DNA of 64,000 nucleotides. It comes from Limnomonas spitsbergensis (Eukaryota; Chlorophyta; Chlorophyceae; Chlamydomonadales). Every line of letters begins with the position of its first letter. Position 1 is the stretch's first letter. The DNA is taken from positions 826,001 to 890,000 of the forward strand of contig JAYJMM010000004.1 of the NCBI GenBank assembly GCA_037349105.1, written 5' to 3'. Positions 24,501 through 39,500 of this stretch are shown here, piece after piece. A program made the translations under genes and the position numbers. Below the pieces are notes generated by a model. That model saw nothing but the letters and a program-made list of their open reading frames with translations, was not told the origin of the DNA and did no database searches.

Positions 24501-27500
24501 TCACCCATGTGGCCATGCAGCCATGCACCCCAGGAGACCATGCGGTCATGCACCCCATGAAACCATGCCCCCATGCAGCCCGCGCAGACCTCGAGCGCTT
24601 TGTCACCCATGTGGCCATGCAGCCATGCACCCCAGGAGACCATGCGGCCATGCACCCCATGAAACCATGCCCCCATGCAGCCCGCGCAGACCTCGAGCCC
24701 TTTGTCACCCATGTGGCCATGCAGCCATGCACCCCAGGAGACCATGCGGCCATGCACCCCATGAAACCATGCCCCCATGCAGCCCGCGCAGACCTCGAGC
24801 GCTTTGTCACCCATGTGGCCATGCAGCCATGCACCCCAGGAGACCATGCGGTCATGCACCCCATGAAACCATGCCCCCATGCAGCCCGCGCAGTCCTCAA
24901 GCGCTTTGTCACCCATGTGGCCATGCAGCCATGCACCCCAGGAGACCATGCGGCCATGCACCCCATGAAACCATGCCCCCATGCAGCCCGTGCAGACCTC
25001 GAGCGCTTTGTCACCCATGTGGCCATGCAGCCATGCACCCCAGGAGACCATGCGGTCATGCACCCCATGAAACCATGCCCCCATGCAGCCCGCGCAGACC
25101 TCGAGCCCTTTGTCACCCATGTGGCCATGCAGCCATGCACCTCATGAGACCATGCAGCCATGCACCTCATGAGATCATGCAGCCATGGACCCCGAGCAGA
25201 CCTCGAGCGCTTTGTCACCCATGTGGCCATGCAGCCATGCACCCCAGGAGACCATGCGGTCATGCACCCCATGAAACCATGCCCCCATGCAGCCTGCGCA
25301 GACCTCGAGCGCTTTGTCACCCATGTGGCCATGCAGCCATGCACCCCAGGAGACCATGCGGCCATGCACCTCATGAGATCATGCAGCCATGCAGCCCGCG
25401 CAGACCTCGAGCGCTTTGTCACCCATGTGGCCATGCAGCCATGCACCTCATGAGACCATGCAGCCATGCACCTCATGAGATCATGCAGCCATGGACCCCG
25501 AGCAGACCTCGAGCGCTTTGTCACCCATGTGGCCATGCAGCCATGCACCCCAGGAGACCATGCGGTCATGCACCCCATGAAACCATGCCCCCATGCAGCC
25601 CGCGCAGACCTCGAGCGCTTTGTCACCCATGTGGCCATGCAGCCATGCACCCCAGGAGACCATGCGGTCATGCACCTCATGAAACCATGCCCCCATGCAG
25701 CCCGCGCAGACCTCGAGCGCTTTGTCACCCATGTGGCCATGCAGCCATGCACCCCAGGAGACCATGCGGCCATGCACCCCATGAAACCATGCCCCCATGC
25801 AGCCCGCGCAGACCTCGAGCCCTTTGTCACCCATGTGGCCATGCAGCCATGCACCTCATGAGACCATGCAGCCATGCACCTCATGAGATCATGCAGCCAT
25901 GGACCCCGAGCAGACCTCGAGCGCTTTGTCACCCATGTGGCCATGCAGCCATGCACCCCAGGAGACCATGCGGCCATGCACCCCATGAAACCATGCCCCC
26001 ATGCAGCCCGCGCAGACCTCGAGCGCTTTGTCACCCATGTGGCCATGCAGCCATGCACCCCAGGAGACCATGCGGCCATGCACCTCATGAGATCATGCAG
26101 CCATGCAGCCCGCGCAGACCTCGAGCGCTTTGTCACCCATGTGGCCATGCAGCCATGCACCTCATGAGACCATGCAGCCATGCACCTCATGAGATCATGC
26201 AGCCATGGACCCCGAGCAGACCTCGAGCGCTTTGTCACCCATGTGGCCATGCAGCCATGCACCTCATGAGACCATGCGGTCATGCACCCCATGAAACCAT
26301 GCCCCCATGCAGCCCGCGCAGTCCTCAAGTGCTTTGTCACCCATGTGGCCATGCAGCCATGCACTCCAGGAGACCATGCGGTCATGCACCCCATGAACCC
26401 ATGCCCCCATGCAGCCCGCGCAGACCTCGAGCGCTTTGTCACCCATGTGGCCATGCAGCCATGCACCACATGAGACCATGCAGCCATGCACCTCATGAGA
26501 TCATGCAGCCATGGACCCCGAGCAGACCTCGAGCGCTTTGTCACCCATGTGGCCATGCAGCCATGCACCCCAGGAGACCATGCGGCCATGCACCCCATGA
26601 AACCATGCCCCCATGCAGCCCGCGCAGACCTCGAGCGCTTTGTCACCCATGTGGCCATGCAGCCATGCACCCCAGGAGACCATGCGGCCATGCACCTCAT
26701 GAGATCATGCAGCCATGCAGCCCGCGCAGACCTCGAGCGCTTTGTCACCCATGTGGCCATGCAGCCATGCACCTCATGAGACCATGCAGCCATGCACCTC
26801 ATGAGATCATGCAGCCATGGACCCAGAGCAGACCTCGAGCGCTTTGTCACCCATGTGGCCATGCAGCCATGCACCCCAGGAGACCATGCGGTCATGCACC
26901 CCATGAAACCATGCCCCCATGCAGCCCGCGCAGACCTCGAGCGCTTTGTCACCCATGTGGCCATGCAGCCATGCACCCCAGGAGACCATGCGGTCATGCA
27001 CCCCATGAAACCATGCCCCCATGCAGCCCGCGCAGACCTCGAGCGCTTTGTCACCCATGTGGCCATGCAGCCATGCACCCCAGGAGACCATGCGGTCATG
27101 CACCCCATGAAACCATGCCCCCATGCAGCCCGCGCAGACCTCGAGCGCTTTGTCACCCATGTGGCCATGCAGCCATGCACCCCAGGAGACCATGCGGCCA
27201 TGCACCCCATGAAACCATGCCCCCATGCAGCCCGCGCAGACCTCGAGCGCTTTGTCACCCATGTGGCCATGCAGCCATGCACCCCAGGAGACCATGCGGC
27301 CATGCACCTCATGAGATCATGCAGCCATGCAGCCCGCGCAGACCTCGAGCCCTTTGTCACCCATGTGGCCATGCAGCCATGCACCTCATGAGACCATGCA
27401 GCCATGCACCTCATGAGATCATGCAGCCATGGACCCCGAGCAGACCTCGAGCGCTTTGTCACCCATGTGGCCATGCAGCCATGCACCCCAGGAGACCATG

Positions 27501-30500
27501 CGGTCATGCACCCCATGAAACCATGCCCCCATGCAGCCCGCGCAGACCTCGAGCGCTTTGTCACCCATGTGGCCATGCAGCCATGCACCCCAGGAGACCA
27601 TGCGGTCATGCACCCCATGAAACCATGCCCCCATGCAGCCCGCGCAGACCTCGAGCGCTTTGTCACCCATGTGGCCATGCAGCCATGCACCCCAGGAGAC
27701 CATGCGGCCATGCACCCCATGAAACCATGCCCCCATGCAGCCCGCGCAGACCTCGAGCGCTTTGTCACCCATGTGGCCATGCAGCCATGCACCCCAGGAG
27801 ACCATGCGGCCATGCACCCCATGAAACCATGCCCCCATGCAGCCCGCGCAGACCTCGAGCGCTTTGTCACCCATGTGGCCATGCAGCCATGCACCCCAGG
27901 AGACCATGCGGCCATGCACCCCATGAAACCATGCCCCCATGCAGCCCGCGCAGACCTCGAGCCCTTTGTCACCCATGTGGCCATGCAGCCATGCACCTCA
28001 TGAGACCATGCGGCCATGCACCTCATGAGATCATGCAGCCATGGACCCCGAGCAGACCTCGAGCGCTTTGTCACCCATGTGGCCATGCAGCCATGCACCC
28101 CAGGAGACCATGCGGTCATGCACCCCATGAAACCATGCCCCCATGCAGCCCGCGCAGACCTCGAGCGCTTTGTCACCCATGTGGCCATGCAGCCATGCAC
28201 CCCAGGAGACCATGCGGTCATGCACCCCATGAAACCATGCCCCCATGCAGCCCGCGCAGACCTCGAGCGCTTTGTCACCCATGTGGCCATGCAGCCATGC
28301 ACCCCAGGAGACCATGCGGCCATGCACCCCATGAAACCATGCCCCCATGCAGCCCGCGCAGACCTCGAGCGCTTTGTCACCCATGTGGCCATGCAGCCAT
28401 GCACCCCAGGAGACCATGCAGTCATGCACCCCATGAAACCATGCCCCCATGCAGCCCGCGCAGACCTCGAGCGCTTTGTCACCCATGTGGCCATGCAGCC
28501 ATGCACCCCAGGAGACCATGCAGTCATGCACCCCATGAAACCATGCCCCCATGCAGCCCGCGCAGACCTCGAGCGCTTTGTCACCCATGTGGCCATGCAG
28601 CCATGCACCCCAGGAGACCATGCGGTCATGCACCCCATGAAACCATGCCCCCATGCAGCCTGCGCAGACCTCGAGCGCTTTGTCACCCATGTGGCCATGC
28701 AGCCATGCACCCCAGGAGACCATGCGGTCATGCACCCCATGAAACCATGCCCCCATGCAGCCCGCGCAGACCTCGAGCGCTTTGTCACCCATGTGGCCAT
28801 GCAGCCATGCACCCCAGGAGACCATGCGGCCATGCACCCCATGAAACCATGCCCCCATGCAGCCCGCGCAGACCTCGAGCGCTTTGTCACCCATGTGGCC
28901 ATGCAGCCATGCACCTCATGAGACCATGCAGCCATGCACCTCATGAGATCATGCAGCCATGGACCCCGAGCAGACCTCGAGCGCTTTGTCACCCATGTGG
29001 CCATGCAGCCATGCACCCCAGGAGACCATGCGGTCATGCACCCCATGAAACCATGCCCCCATGCAGCCTGCGCAGACCTCGAGCGCTTTGTCACCCATGT
29101 GGCCATGCAGCCATGCACCCCAGGAGACCATGCGGCCATGCACCTCATGAGATCATGCAGCCATGCAGCCCGCGCAGACCTCGAGCGCTTTGTCACCCAT
29201 GTGGCCATGCAGCCATGCACCTCATGAGACCATGCAGCCATGCACCTCATGAGATCATGCAGCCATGGACCCCGAGCAGACCTCGAGCGCTTTGTCACCC
29301 ATGTGGCCATGCAGCCATGCACCCCAGGAGACCATGCGGTCATGCACCCCATGAAACCATGCCCCCATGCAGCCCGCGCAGACCTCGAGCGCTTTGTCAC
29401 CCATGTGGCCATGCAGCCATGCACCCCAGGAGACCATGCGGTCATGCACCCCATGAAACCATGCCCCCATGCAGCCCGCGCAGACCTCGAGCGCTTTGTC
29501 ACCCATGTGGCCATGCAGCCATGCACCCCAGGAGACCATGCGGCCATGCACCCCATGAAACCATGCCCCCATGCAGCCCGCGCAGACCTCGAGCCCTTTG
29601 TCACCCATGTGGCCATGCAGCCATGCACCTCATGAGACCATGCAGCCATGCACCTCATGAGATCATGCAGCCATGGACCCCGAGCAGACCTCGAGCGCTT
29701 TGTCACCCATGTGGCCATGCAGCCATGCACCCCAGGAGACCATGCGGCCATGCACCCCATGAAACCATGCCCCCATGCAGCCCGCGCAGACCTCGAGCGC
29801 TTTGTCACCCATGTGGCCATGCAGCCATGCACCCCAGGAGACCATGCAGCCATGCACCTCATGAGATCATGCAGCCATGCAGCCCGCGCAGACCTCGAGC
29901 GCTTTGTCACCCATGTGGCCATGCAGCCATGCACCTCATGAGACCATGCAGCCATGCACCTCATGAGATCATGCAGCCATGGACCCCGAGCAGACCTCGA
30001 GCGCTTTGTCACCCATGTGGCCATGCAGCCATGCACCTCATGAGACCATGCGGTCATGCACCCCATGAAACCATTCCCCCATGCAGCCCGCGCAGACCTC
30101 GAGCGCTTTGTCACCCATGTGGCCATGTAGCCATGCACTCCAGGAGACCAAGCGGTCATGCACCCCATGAAACCATGCCCCCATGCAGCCCGCGCAGACC
30201 TCGAGCGCTTTGTCACCCATGTGGCCATGCAGCCATGCACCCCAGGAGACCATGCGGCCATGCACCCCATGAAACCATGCCCCCATGCAGCCCGCGCAGA
30301 CCTCGAGCCCTTTGTCACCCATGTGGCCATGCAGCCATGCACCACATGAGACCATGCAGCCATGCACCTCATGAGATCATGCAGCCATGGACCCCGCGCA
30401 GACCTCGAGCGCTTTGTCACCCATGTGGCCATGCAGCCATGCACCCCAGGAGACCATGCGGCCATGCACCCCATGAAACCATGCCCCCATGCAGCCCGCG

Positions 30501-33500
30501 CAGACCTCGAGCGCTTTGTCACCCATGTGGCCATGCAGCCATGCACCCCAGGAGACCATGCGGCCATGCACCTCATGAGATCATGCAGCCATGCAGCCCG
30601 CGCAGACCTCGAGCGCTTTGTCACCCATGTGGCCATGCAGCCATGCACCTCATGAGACCATGCAGCCATGCACCTCATGAGATCATGCAGCCATGGACCC
30701 AGAGCAGACCTCGAGCGCTTTGTCACCCATGTGGCCATGCAGCCATGCACCCCAGGAGACCATGCGGTCATGCACCCCATGAAACCATGCCCCCATGCAG
30801 CCCGCGCAGACCTCGAGCGCTTTGTCACCCATGTGGCCATGCAGCCATGCACCCCAGGAGACCATGCGGTCATGCACCCCATGAAACCATGCCCCCATGC
30901 AGCCCGCGCAGACCTCGAGCGCTTTGTCACCCATGTGGCCATGCAGCCATGCACCCCAGGAGACCATGCGGTCATGCACCCCATGAAACCATGCCCCCAT
31001 GCAGCCCGCGCAGACCTCGAGCGCTTTGTCACCCATGTGGCCATGCAGCCATGCACCCCAGGAGACCATGCGGCCATGCACCCCATGAAACCATGCCCCC
31101 ATGCAGCCCGCGCAGACCTCGAGCGCTTTGTCACCCATGTGGCCATGCAGCCATGCACCCCAGGAGACCATGCGGCCATGCACCTCATGAGATCATGCAG
31201 CCATGCAGCCCGCGCAGACCTCGAGCCCTTTGTCACCCATGTGGCCATGCAGCCATGCACCTCATGAGACCATGCAGCCATGCACCTCATGAGATCATGC
31301 AGCCATGGACCCCGAGCAGACCTCGAGCGCTTTGTCACCCATGTGGCCATGCAGCCATGCACCCCAGGAGACCATGCGGTCATGCACCCCATGAAACCAT
31401 GCCCCCATGCAGCCCGCGCAGACCTCGAGCGCTTTGTCACCCATGTGGCCATGCAGCCATGCACCCCAGGAGACCATGCGGTCATGCACCCCATGAAACC
31501 ATGCCCCCATGCAGCCCGCGCAGACCTCGAGCGCTTTGTCACCCATGTGGCCATGCAGCCATGCACCCCAGGAGACCATGCGGCCATGCACCCCATGAAA
31601 CCATGCCCCCATGCAGCCCGCGCAGACCTCGAGCGCTTTGTCACCCATGTGGCCATGCAGCCATGCACCCCAGGAGACCATGCGGCCATGCACCCCATGA
31701 AACCATGCCCCCATGCAGCCCGCGCAGACCTCGAGCGCTTTGTCACCCATGTGGCCATGCAGCCATGCACCCCAGGAGACCATGCGGCCATGCACCCCAT
31801 GAAACCATGCCCCCATGCAGCCCGCGCAGACCTCGAGCCCTTTGTCACCCATGTGGCCATGCAGCCATGCACCTCATGAGACCATGCGGCCATGCACCTC
31901 ATGAGATCATGCAGCCATGGACCCCGAGCAGACCTCGAGGGCTTTGTCACCCATGTGGCCATGCAGCCATGCACCCCAGGAGACCATGCGGTCATGCACC
32001 CCATGAAACCATGCCCCCATGCAGCCCGCGCAGACCTCGAGCGCTTTGTCACCCATGTGGCCATGCAGCCATGCACCCCAGGAGACCATGCGGTCATGCA
32101 CCCCATGAAACCATGCCCCCATGCAGCCCGCGCAGACCTCGAGCGCTTTGTCACCCATGTGGCCATGCAGCCATGCACCCCAGGAGACCATGCGGCCATG
32201 CACCCCATGAAACCATGCCCCCATGCAGCCCGCGCAGACCTCGAGCGCTTTGTCACCCATGTGGCCATGCAGCCATGCACCCCAGGAGACCATGCAGTCA
32301 TGCACCCCATGAAACCATGCCCCCATGCAGCCCGCGCAGACCTCGAGCGCTTTGTCACCCATGTGGCCATGCAGCCATGCACCCCAGGAGACCATGCAGT
32401 CATGCACCCCATGAAACCATGCCCCCATGCAGCCCGCGCAGACCTCGAGCGCTTTGTCACCCATGTGGCCATGCAGCCATGCACCCCAGGAGACCATGCG
32501 GTCATGCACCCCATGAAACCATGCCCCCATGCAGCCTGCGCAGACCTCGAGCGCTTTGTCACCCATGTGGCCATGCAGCCATGCACCCCAGGAGACCATG
32601 CGGTCATGCACCCCATGAAACCATGCCCCCATGCAGCCCGCGCAGACCTCGAGCGCTTTGTCACCCATGTGGCCATGCAGCCATGCACCCCAGGAGACCA
32701 TGCGGCCATGCACCCCATGAAACCATGCCCCCATGCAGCCCGCGCAGACCTCGAGCGCTTTGTCACCCATGTGGCCATGCAGCCATGCACCTCATGAGAC
32801 CATGCAGCCATGCACCTCATGAGATCATGCAGCCATGGACCCCGAGCAGACCTCGAGCGCTTTGTCACCCATGTGGCCATGCAGCCATGCACCCCAGGAG
32901 ACCATGCGGTCATGCACCCCATGAAACCATGCCCCCATGCAGCCTGCGCAGACCTCGAGCGCTTTGTCACCCATGTGGCCATGCAGCCATGCACCCCAGG
33001 AGACCATGCGGCCATGCACCTCATGAGATCATGCAGCCATGCAGCCCGCGCAGACCTCGAGCGCTTTGTCACCCATGTGGCCATGCAGCCATGCACCTCA
33101 TGAGACCATGCAGCCATGCACCTCATGAGATCATGCAGCCATGGACCCCGAGCAGACCTCGAGCGCTTTGTCACCCATGTGGCCATGCAGCCATGCACCC
33201 CAGGAGACCATGCGGTCATGCACCCCATGAAACCATGCCCCCATGCAGCCCGCGCAGACCTCGAGCGCTTTGTCACCCATGTGGCCATGCAGCCATGCAC
33301 CCCAGGAGACCATGCGGTCATGCACCCCATGAAACCATGCCCCCATGCAGCCCGCGCAGACCTCGAGCGCTTTGTCACCCATGTGGCCATGCAGCCATGC
33401 ACCCCAGGAGACCATGCGGCCATGCACCCCATGAAACCATGCCCCCATGCAGCCCGCGCAGACCTCGAGCCCTTTGTCACCCATGTGGCCATGCAGCCAT

Positions 33501-36500
33501 GCACCTCATGAGACCATGCAGCCATGCACCTCATGAGATCATGCAGCCATGGACCCCGAGCAGACCTCGAGCGCTTTGTCACCCATGTGGCCATGCAGCC
33601 ATGCACCCCAGGAGACCATGCGGCCATGCACCCCATGAAACCATGCCCCCATGCAGCCCGCGCAGACCTCGAGCGCTTTGTCACCCATGTGGCCATGCAG
33701 CCATGCACCCCAGGAGACCATGCAGGCCATGCACCTCATGAGATCATGCAGCCATGCAGCCCGCGCAGACCTCGAGCGCTTTGTCACCCATGTGGCCATG
33801 CAGCCATGCACCTCATGAGACCATGCAGCCATGCACCTCATGAGATCATGCAGCCATGGACCCCGAGCAGACCTCGAGCGCTTTGTCACCCATGTGGCCA
33901 TGCAGCCATGCACCTCATGAGACCATGCGGTCATGCACCCCATGAAACCATGCCCCCATGCAGCCCGCGCAGACCTCGAGCGCTTTGTCACCCATGTGGC
34001 CATGTAGCCATGCACTCCAGGAGACCAAGCGGTCATGCACCCCATGAAACCATGCCCCCATGCAGCCCGCGCAGACCTCGAGCGCTTTGTCACCCATGTG
34101 GCCATGCAGCCATGCACCCCAGGAGACCATGCGGCCATGCACCCCATGAAACCATGCCCCCATGCAGCCCGCGCAGACCTCGAGCCCTTTGTCACCCATG
34201 TGGCCATGCAGCCATGCACCACATGAGACCATGCAGCCATGCACCTCATGAGATCATGCAGCCATGGACCCCGCGCAGACCTCGAGCGCTTTGTCACCCA
34301 TGTGGCCATGCAGCCATGCACCCCAGGAGACCATGCGGCCATGCACCCCATGAAACCATGCCCCCATGCAGCCCGCGCAGACCTCGAGCGCTTTGTCACC
34401 CATGTGGCCATGCAGCCATGCACCCCAGGAGACCATGCGGCCATGCACCTCATGAGATCATGCAGCCATGCAGCCCGCGCAGACCTCGAGCGCTTTGTCA
34501 CCCATGTGGCCATGCAGCCATGCACCTCATGAGACCATGCAGCCATGCACCTCATGAGATCATGCAGCCATGGACCCCGAGCAGACCTCGAGCGCTTTGT
34601 CACCCATGTGGCCATGCAGCCATGCACCCCAGGAGACCATGCGGTCATGCACCCCATGAAACCATGCCCCCATGCAGCCCGCGCAGACCTCGAGCGCTTT
34701 GTCACCCATGTGGCCATGCAGCCATGCACCCCAGGAGACCATGCGGTCATGCACCCCATGAAACCATGCCCCCATGCAGCCCGCGCAGACCTCGAGCGCT
34801 TTGTCACCCATGTGGCCATGCAGCCATGCACCCCAGGAGACCATGCAGTCATGCACCCCATGAAACCATGCCCCCATGCAGCCCGCGCAGACCTCGAGCG
34901 CTTTGTCACCCATGTGGCCATGCAGCCATGCACCCCAGGAGACCATGCGGTCATGCACCCCATGAAACCATGCCCCCATGCAGCCTGCGCAGACCTCGAG
35001 CGCTTTGTCACCCATGTGGCCATGCAGCCATGCACCCCAGGAGACCATGCGGTCATGCACCCCATGAAACCATGCCCCCATGCAGCCCGCGCAGACCTCG
35101 AGCGCTTTGTCACCCATGTGGCCATGCAGCCATGCACCCCAGGAGACCATGCGGCCATGCACCCCATGAAACCATGCCCCCATGCAGCCCGCGCAGACCT
35201 CGAGCGCTTTGTCACCCATGTGGCCATGCAGCCATGCACCTCATGAGACCATGCAGCCATGCACCTCATGAGATCATGCAGCCATGGACCCCGAGCAGAC
35301 CTCGAGCGCTTTGTCACCCATGTGGCCATGCAGCCATGCACCCCAGGAGACCATGCGGTCATGCACCCCATGAAACCATGCCCCCATGCAGCCTGCGCAG
35401 ACCTCGAGCGCTTTGTCACCCATGTGGCCATGCAGCCATGCACCCCAGGAGACCATGCGGCCATGCACCTCATGAGATCATGCAGCCATGCAGCCCGCGC
35501 AGACCTCGAGCGCTTTGTCACCCATGTGGCCATGCAGCCATGCACCTCATGAGACCATGCAGCCATGCACCTCATGAGATCATGCAGCCATGGACCCCGA
35601 GCAGACCTCGAGCGCTTTGTCACCCATGTGGCCATGCAGCCATGCACCCCAGGAGACCATGCGGTCATGCACCCCATGAAACCATGCCCCCATGCAGCCC
35701 GCGCAGACCTCGAGCGCTTTGTCACCCATGTGGCCATGCAGCCATGCACCCCAGGAGACCATGCGGTCATGCACCCCATGAAACCATGCCCCCATGCAGC
35801 CCGCGCAGACCTCGAGCGCTTTGTCACCCATGTGGCCATGCAGCCATGCACCCCAGGAGACCATGCGGCCATGCACCCCATGAAACCATGCCCCCATGCA
35901 GCCCGCGCAGACCTCGAGCCCTTTGTCACCCATGTGGCCATGCAGCCATGCACCTCATGAGACCATGCAGCCATGCACCTCATGAGATCATGCAGCCATG
36001 GACCCCGAGCAGACCTCGAGCGCTTTGTCACCCATGTGGCCATGCAGCCATGCACCCCAGGAGACCATGCGGCCATGCACCCCATGAAACCATGCCCCCA
36101 TGCAGCCCGCGCAGACCTCGAGCGCTTTGTCACCCATGTGGCCATGCAGCCATGCACCCCAGGAGACCATGCAGCCATGCACCTCATGAGATCATGCAGC
36201 CATGCAGCCCGCGCAGACCTCGAGCGCTTTGTCACCCATGTGGCCATGCAGCCATGCACCTCATGAGACCATGCAGCCATGCACCTCATGAGATCATGCA
36301 GCCATGGACCCCGAGCAGACCTCGAGCGCTTTGTCACCCATGTGGCCATGCAGCCATGCACCTCATGAGACCATGCGGTCATGCACCCCATGAAACCATG
36401 CCCCCATGCAGCCCGCGCAGACCTCGAGCGCTTTGTCACCCATGTGGCCATGTAGCCATGCACTCCAGGAGACCAAGCGGTCATGCACCCCATGAAACCA

Positions 36501-39500
36501 TGCCCCCATGCAGCCCGCGCAGACCTCGAGCGCTTTGTCACCCATGTGGCCATGCAGCCATGCACCCCAGGAGACCATGCGGCCATGCACCCCATGAAAC
36601 CATGCCCCCATGCAGCCCGCGCAGACCTCGAGCCCTTTGTCACCCATGTGGCCATGCAGCCATGCACCACATGAGACCATGCAGCCATGCACCTCATGAG
36701 ATCATGCAGCCATGGACCCCGCGCAGACCTCGAGCGCTTTGTCACCCATGTGGCCATGCAGCCATGCACCCCAGGAGACCATGCGGCCATGCACCCCATG
36801 AAACCATGCCCCCATGCAGCCCGCGCAGACCTCGAGCGCTTTGTCACCCATGTGGCCATGCAGCCATGCACCCCAGGAGACCATGCGGCCATGCACCTCA
36901 TGAGATCATGCAGCCATGCAGCCCGCGCAGACCTCGAGCGCTTTGTCACCCATGTGGCCATGCAGCCATGCACCTCATGAGACCATGCAGCCATGCACCT
37001 CATGAGATCATGCAGCCATGGACCCCGAGCAGACCTCGAGCGCTTTGTCACCCATGTGGCCATGCAGCCATGCACCCCAGGAGACCATGCGGTCATGCAC
37101 CCCATGAAACCATGCCCCCATGCAGCCCGCGCAGACCTCGAGCGCTTTGTCACCCATGTGGCCATGCAGCCATGCACCCCAGGAGACCATGCGGTCATGC
37201 ACCCCATGAAACCATGCCCCCATGCAGCCCGCGCAGACCTCGAGCGCTTTGTCACCCATGTGGCCATGCAGCCATGCACCCCAGGAGACCATGCGGTCAT
37301 GCACCCCATGAAACCATGCCCCCATGCAGCCCGCGCAGACCTCGAGCGCTTTGTCACCCATGTGGCCATGCAGCCATGCACCCCAGGAGACCATGCGGTC
37401 ATGCACCCCATGAAACCATGCCCCCAAGCAGCCCGCGCAGACCTCGAGCGCTTTGTCACCCATGTGGCCATGCAGCCATGCACCCCAGGAGACCATGCGG
37501 CCATGCACACCATGAAACCATGCCCCCATGCAGCCCGCGCAGACCTCGAGCGCTTTGTCACCCATGTGGCCATGCAGCCATGCACCCCAGGAGACCATGC
37601 GGCCATGCACCTCATGAGATCATGCAGCCATGCAGCCCGCGCAGACCTCGAGCCCTTTGTCACCCATGTGGCCATGCAGCCATGCACCTCATGAGACCAT
37701 GCAGCCATGCACCTCATGAGATCATGCAGCCATGGACCCCGAGCAGACCTCGAGCGCTTTGTCACCCATGTGGCCATGCAGCCATGCACCCCAGGAGACC
37801 ATGCGGTCATGCACCCCATGAAACCATGCCCCCATGCAGCCCGCGCAGACCTCGAGCGCTTTGTCACCCATGTGGCCATGCAGCCATGCACCCCAGGAGA
37901 CCATGCGGTCATGCACCCCATGAAACCATGCCCCCATGCAGCCCGCGCAGACCTCGAGCGCTTTGTCACCCATGTGGCCATGCAGCCATGCACCCCAGGA
38001 GACCATGCGGCCATGCACCCCATGAAACCATGCCCCCATGCAGCCCGCGCAGACCTCGAGCGCTTTGTCACCCATGTGGCCATGCAGCCATGCACCCCAG
38101 GAGACCATGCGGCCATGCACCCCATGAAACCATGCCCCCATGCAGCCCGCGCAGACCTCAAGCGCTTTGTCACCCATGTGGCCATGCAGCCATGCACCCC
38201 AGGAGACCATGCGGCCATGCACCCCATGAAACCATGCCCCCATGCAGCCCGCGCAGACCTCGAGCCCTTTGTCACCCATGTGGCCATGCAGCCATGCACC
38301 TCATGAGACCATGCGGCCATGCACCTCATGAGATCATGCCCCCATGCAGCCCGCGCAGACCTCGAGCGCTTTGTCACCCATGTGGCCATGCAGCCATGCA
38401 CCCCAGGAGACCATGCGGTCATGCACCCCATGAAACCATGCCCCCATGCAGCCCGCGCAGACCTCGAGCGCTTTGTCACCCATGTGGCCATGCAGCCATG
38501 CACCCCAGGAGACCATGCGGCCATGCACCCCATGAAACCATGCCCCCATGCAGCCCGCGCAGACCTCGAGCGCTTTGTCACCCATGTGGCCATGCAGCCA
38601 TGCACCCCAGGAGACCATGCAGTCATGCACCCCATGAAACCATGCCCCCATGCAGCCCGCGCAGACCTCGAGCGCTTTGTCACCCATGTGGCCATGCAGC
38701 CATGCACCCCAGGAGACCATGCAGTCATGCACCCCATGAAACCATGCCCCCATGCAGCCCGCGCAGACCTCGAGCGCTTTGTCACCCATGTGGCCATGCA
38801 GCCATGCACCCCAGGAGACCATGCGGTCATGCACCCCATGAAACCATGCCCCCATGCAGCCCGCGCAGACCTCGAGCGCTTTGTCACCCATGTGGCCATG
38901 CAGCCATGCACCCCAGGAGACCATGCGGTCATGCACCCCATGAAACCATGCCCCCATGCAGCCCGCGCAGACCTCGAGCCCTTTGTCACCCATGTGGCCA
39001 TGCAGCCATGCACCTCATGAGACCATGCAGCCATGCACCTCATGAGATCATGCAGCCATGGACCCCGAGCAGACCTCGAGCGCTTTGTCACCCATGTGGC
39101 CATGCAGCCATGCACCCCAGGAGACCATGCGGTCATGCACCCCATGAAACCATGCCCCCATGCAGCCCGCGCAGACCTCGAGCGCTTTGTCACCCATGTG
39201 GCCATGCAGCCATGCACCCCAGGAGACCATGCGGTCATGCACCCCATGAAACCATGCCCCCATGCAGCCCGCGCAGACCTCGAGCGCTTTGTCACCCATG
39301 TGGCCATGCAGCCATGCACCCCAGGAGACCATGCGGCCATGCACCCCATGAAACCATGCCCCCATGCAGCCCGCGCAGACCTCGAGCGCTTTGTCACCCA
39401 TGTGGCCATGCAGCCATGCACCCCAGGAGACCATGCGGCCATGCACCTCATGAGATCATGCAGCCATGCAGCCCGCGCAGACCTCCAGCCCTTTGTCACC

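Noticed and set aside
22516..33741. Open reading frames of more than 3,700 codons on both strands (also 33524-40882 and 44330-48565)
   Set aside because: They are a by-product of a 102-bp unit (34 codons) that lacks stops in several frames at once. Opposite strands are open over the same bases, the product is a single repeated motif, and the array lies inside an intron of the CEP78-like gene.
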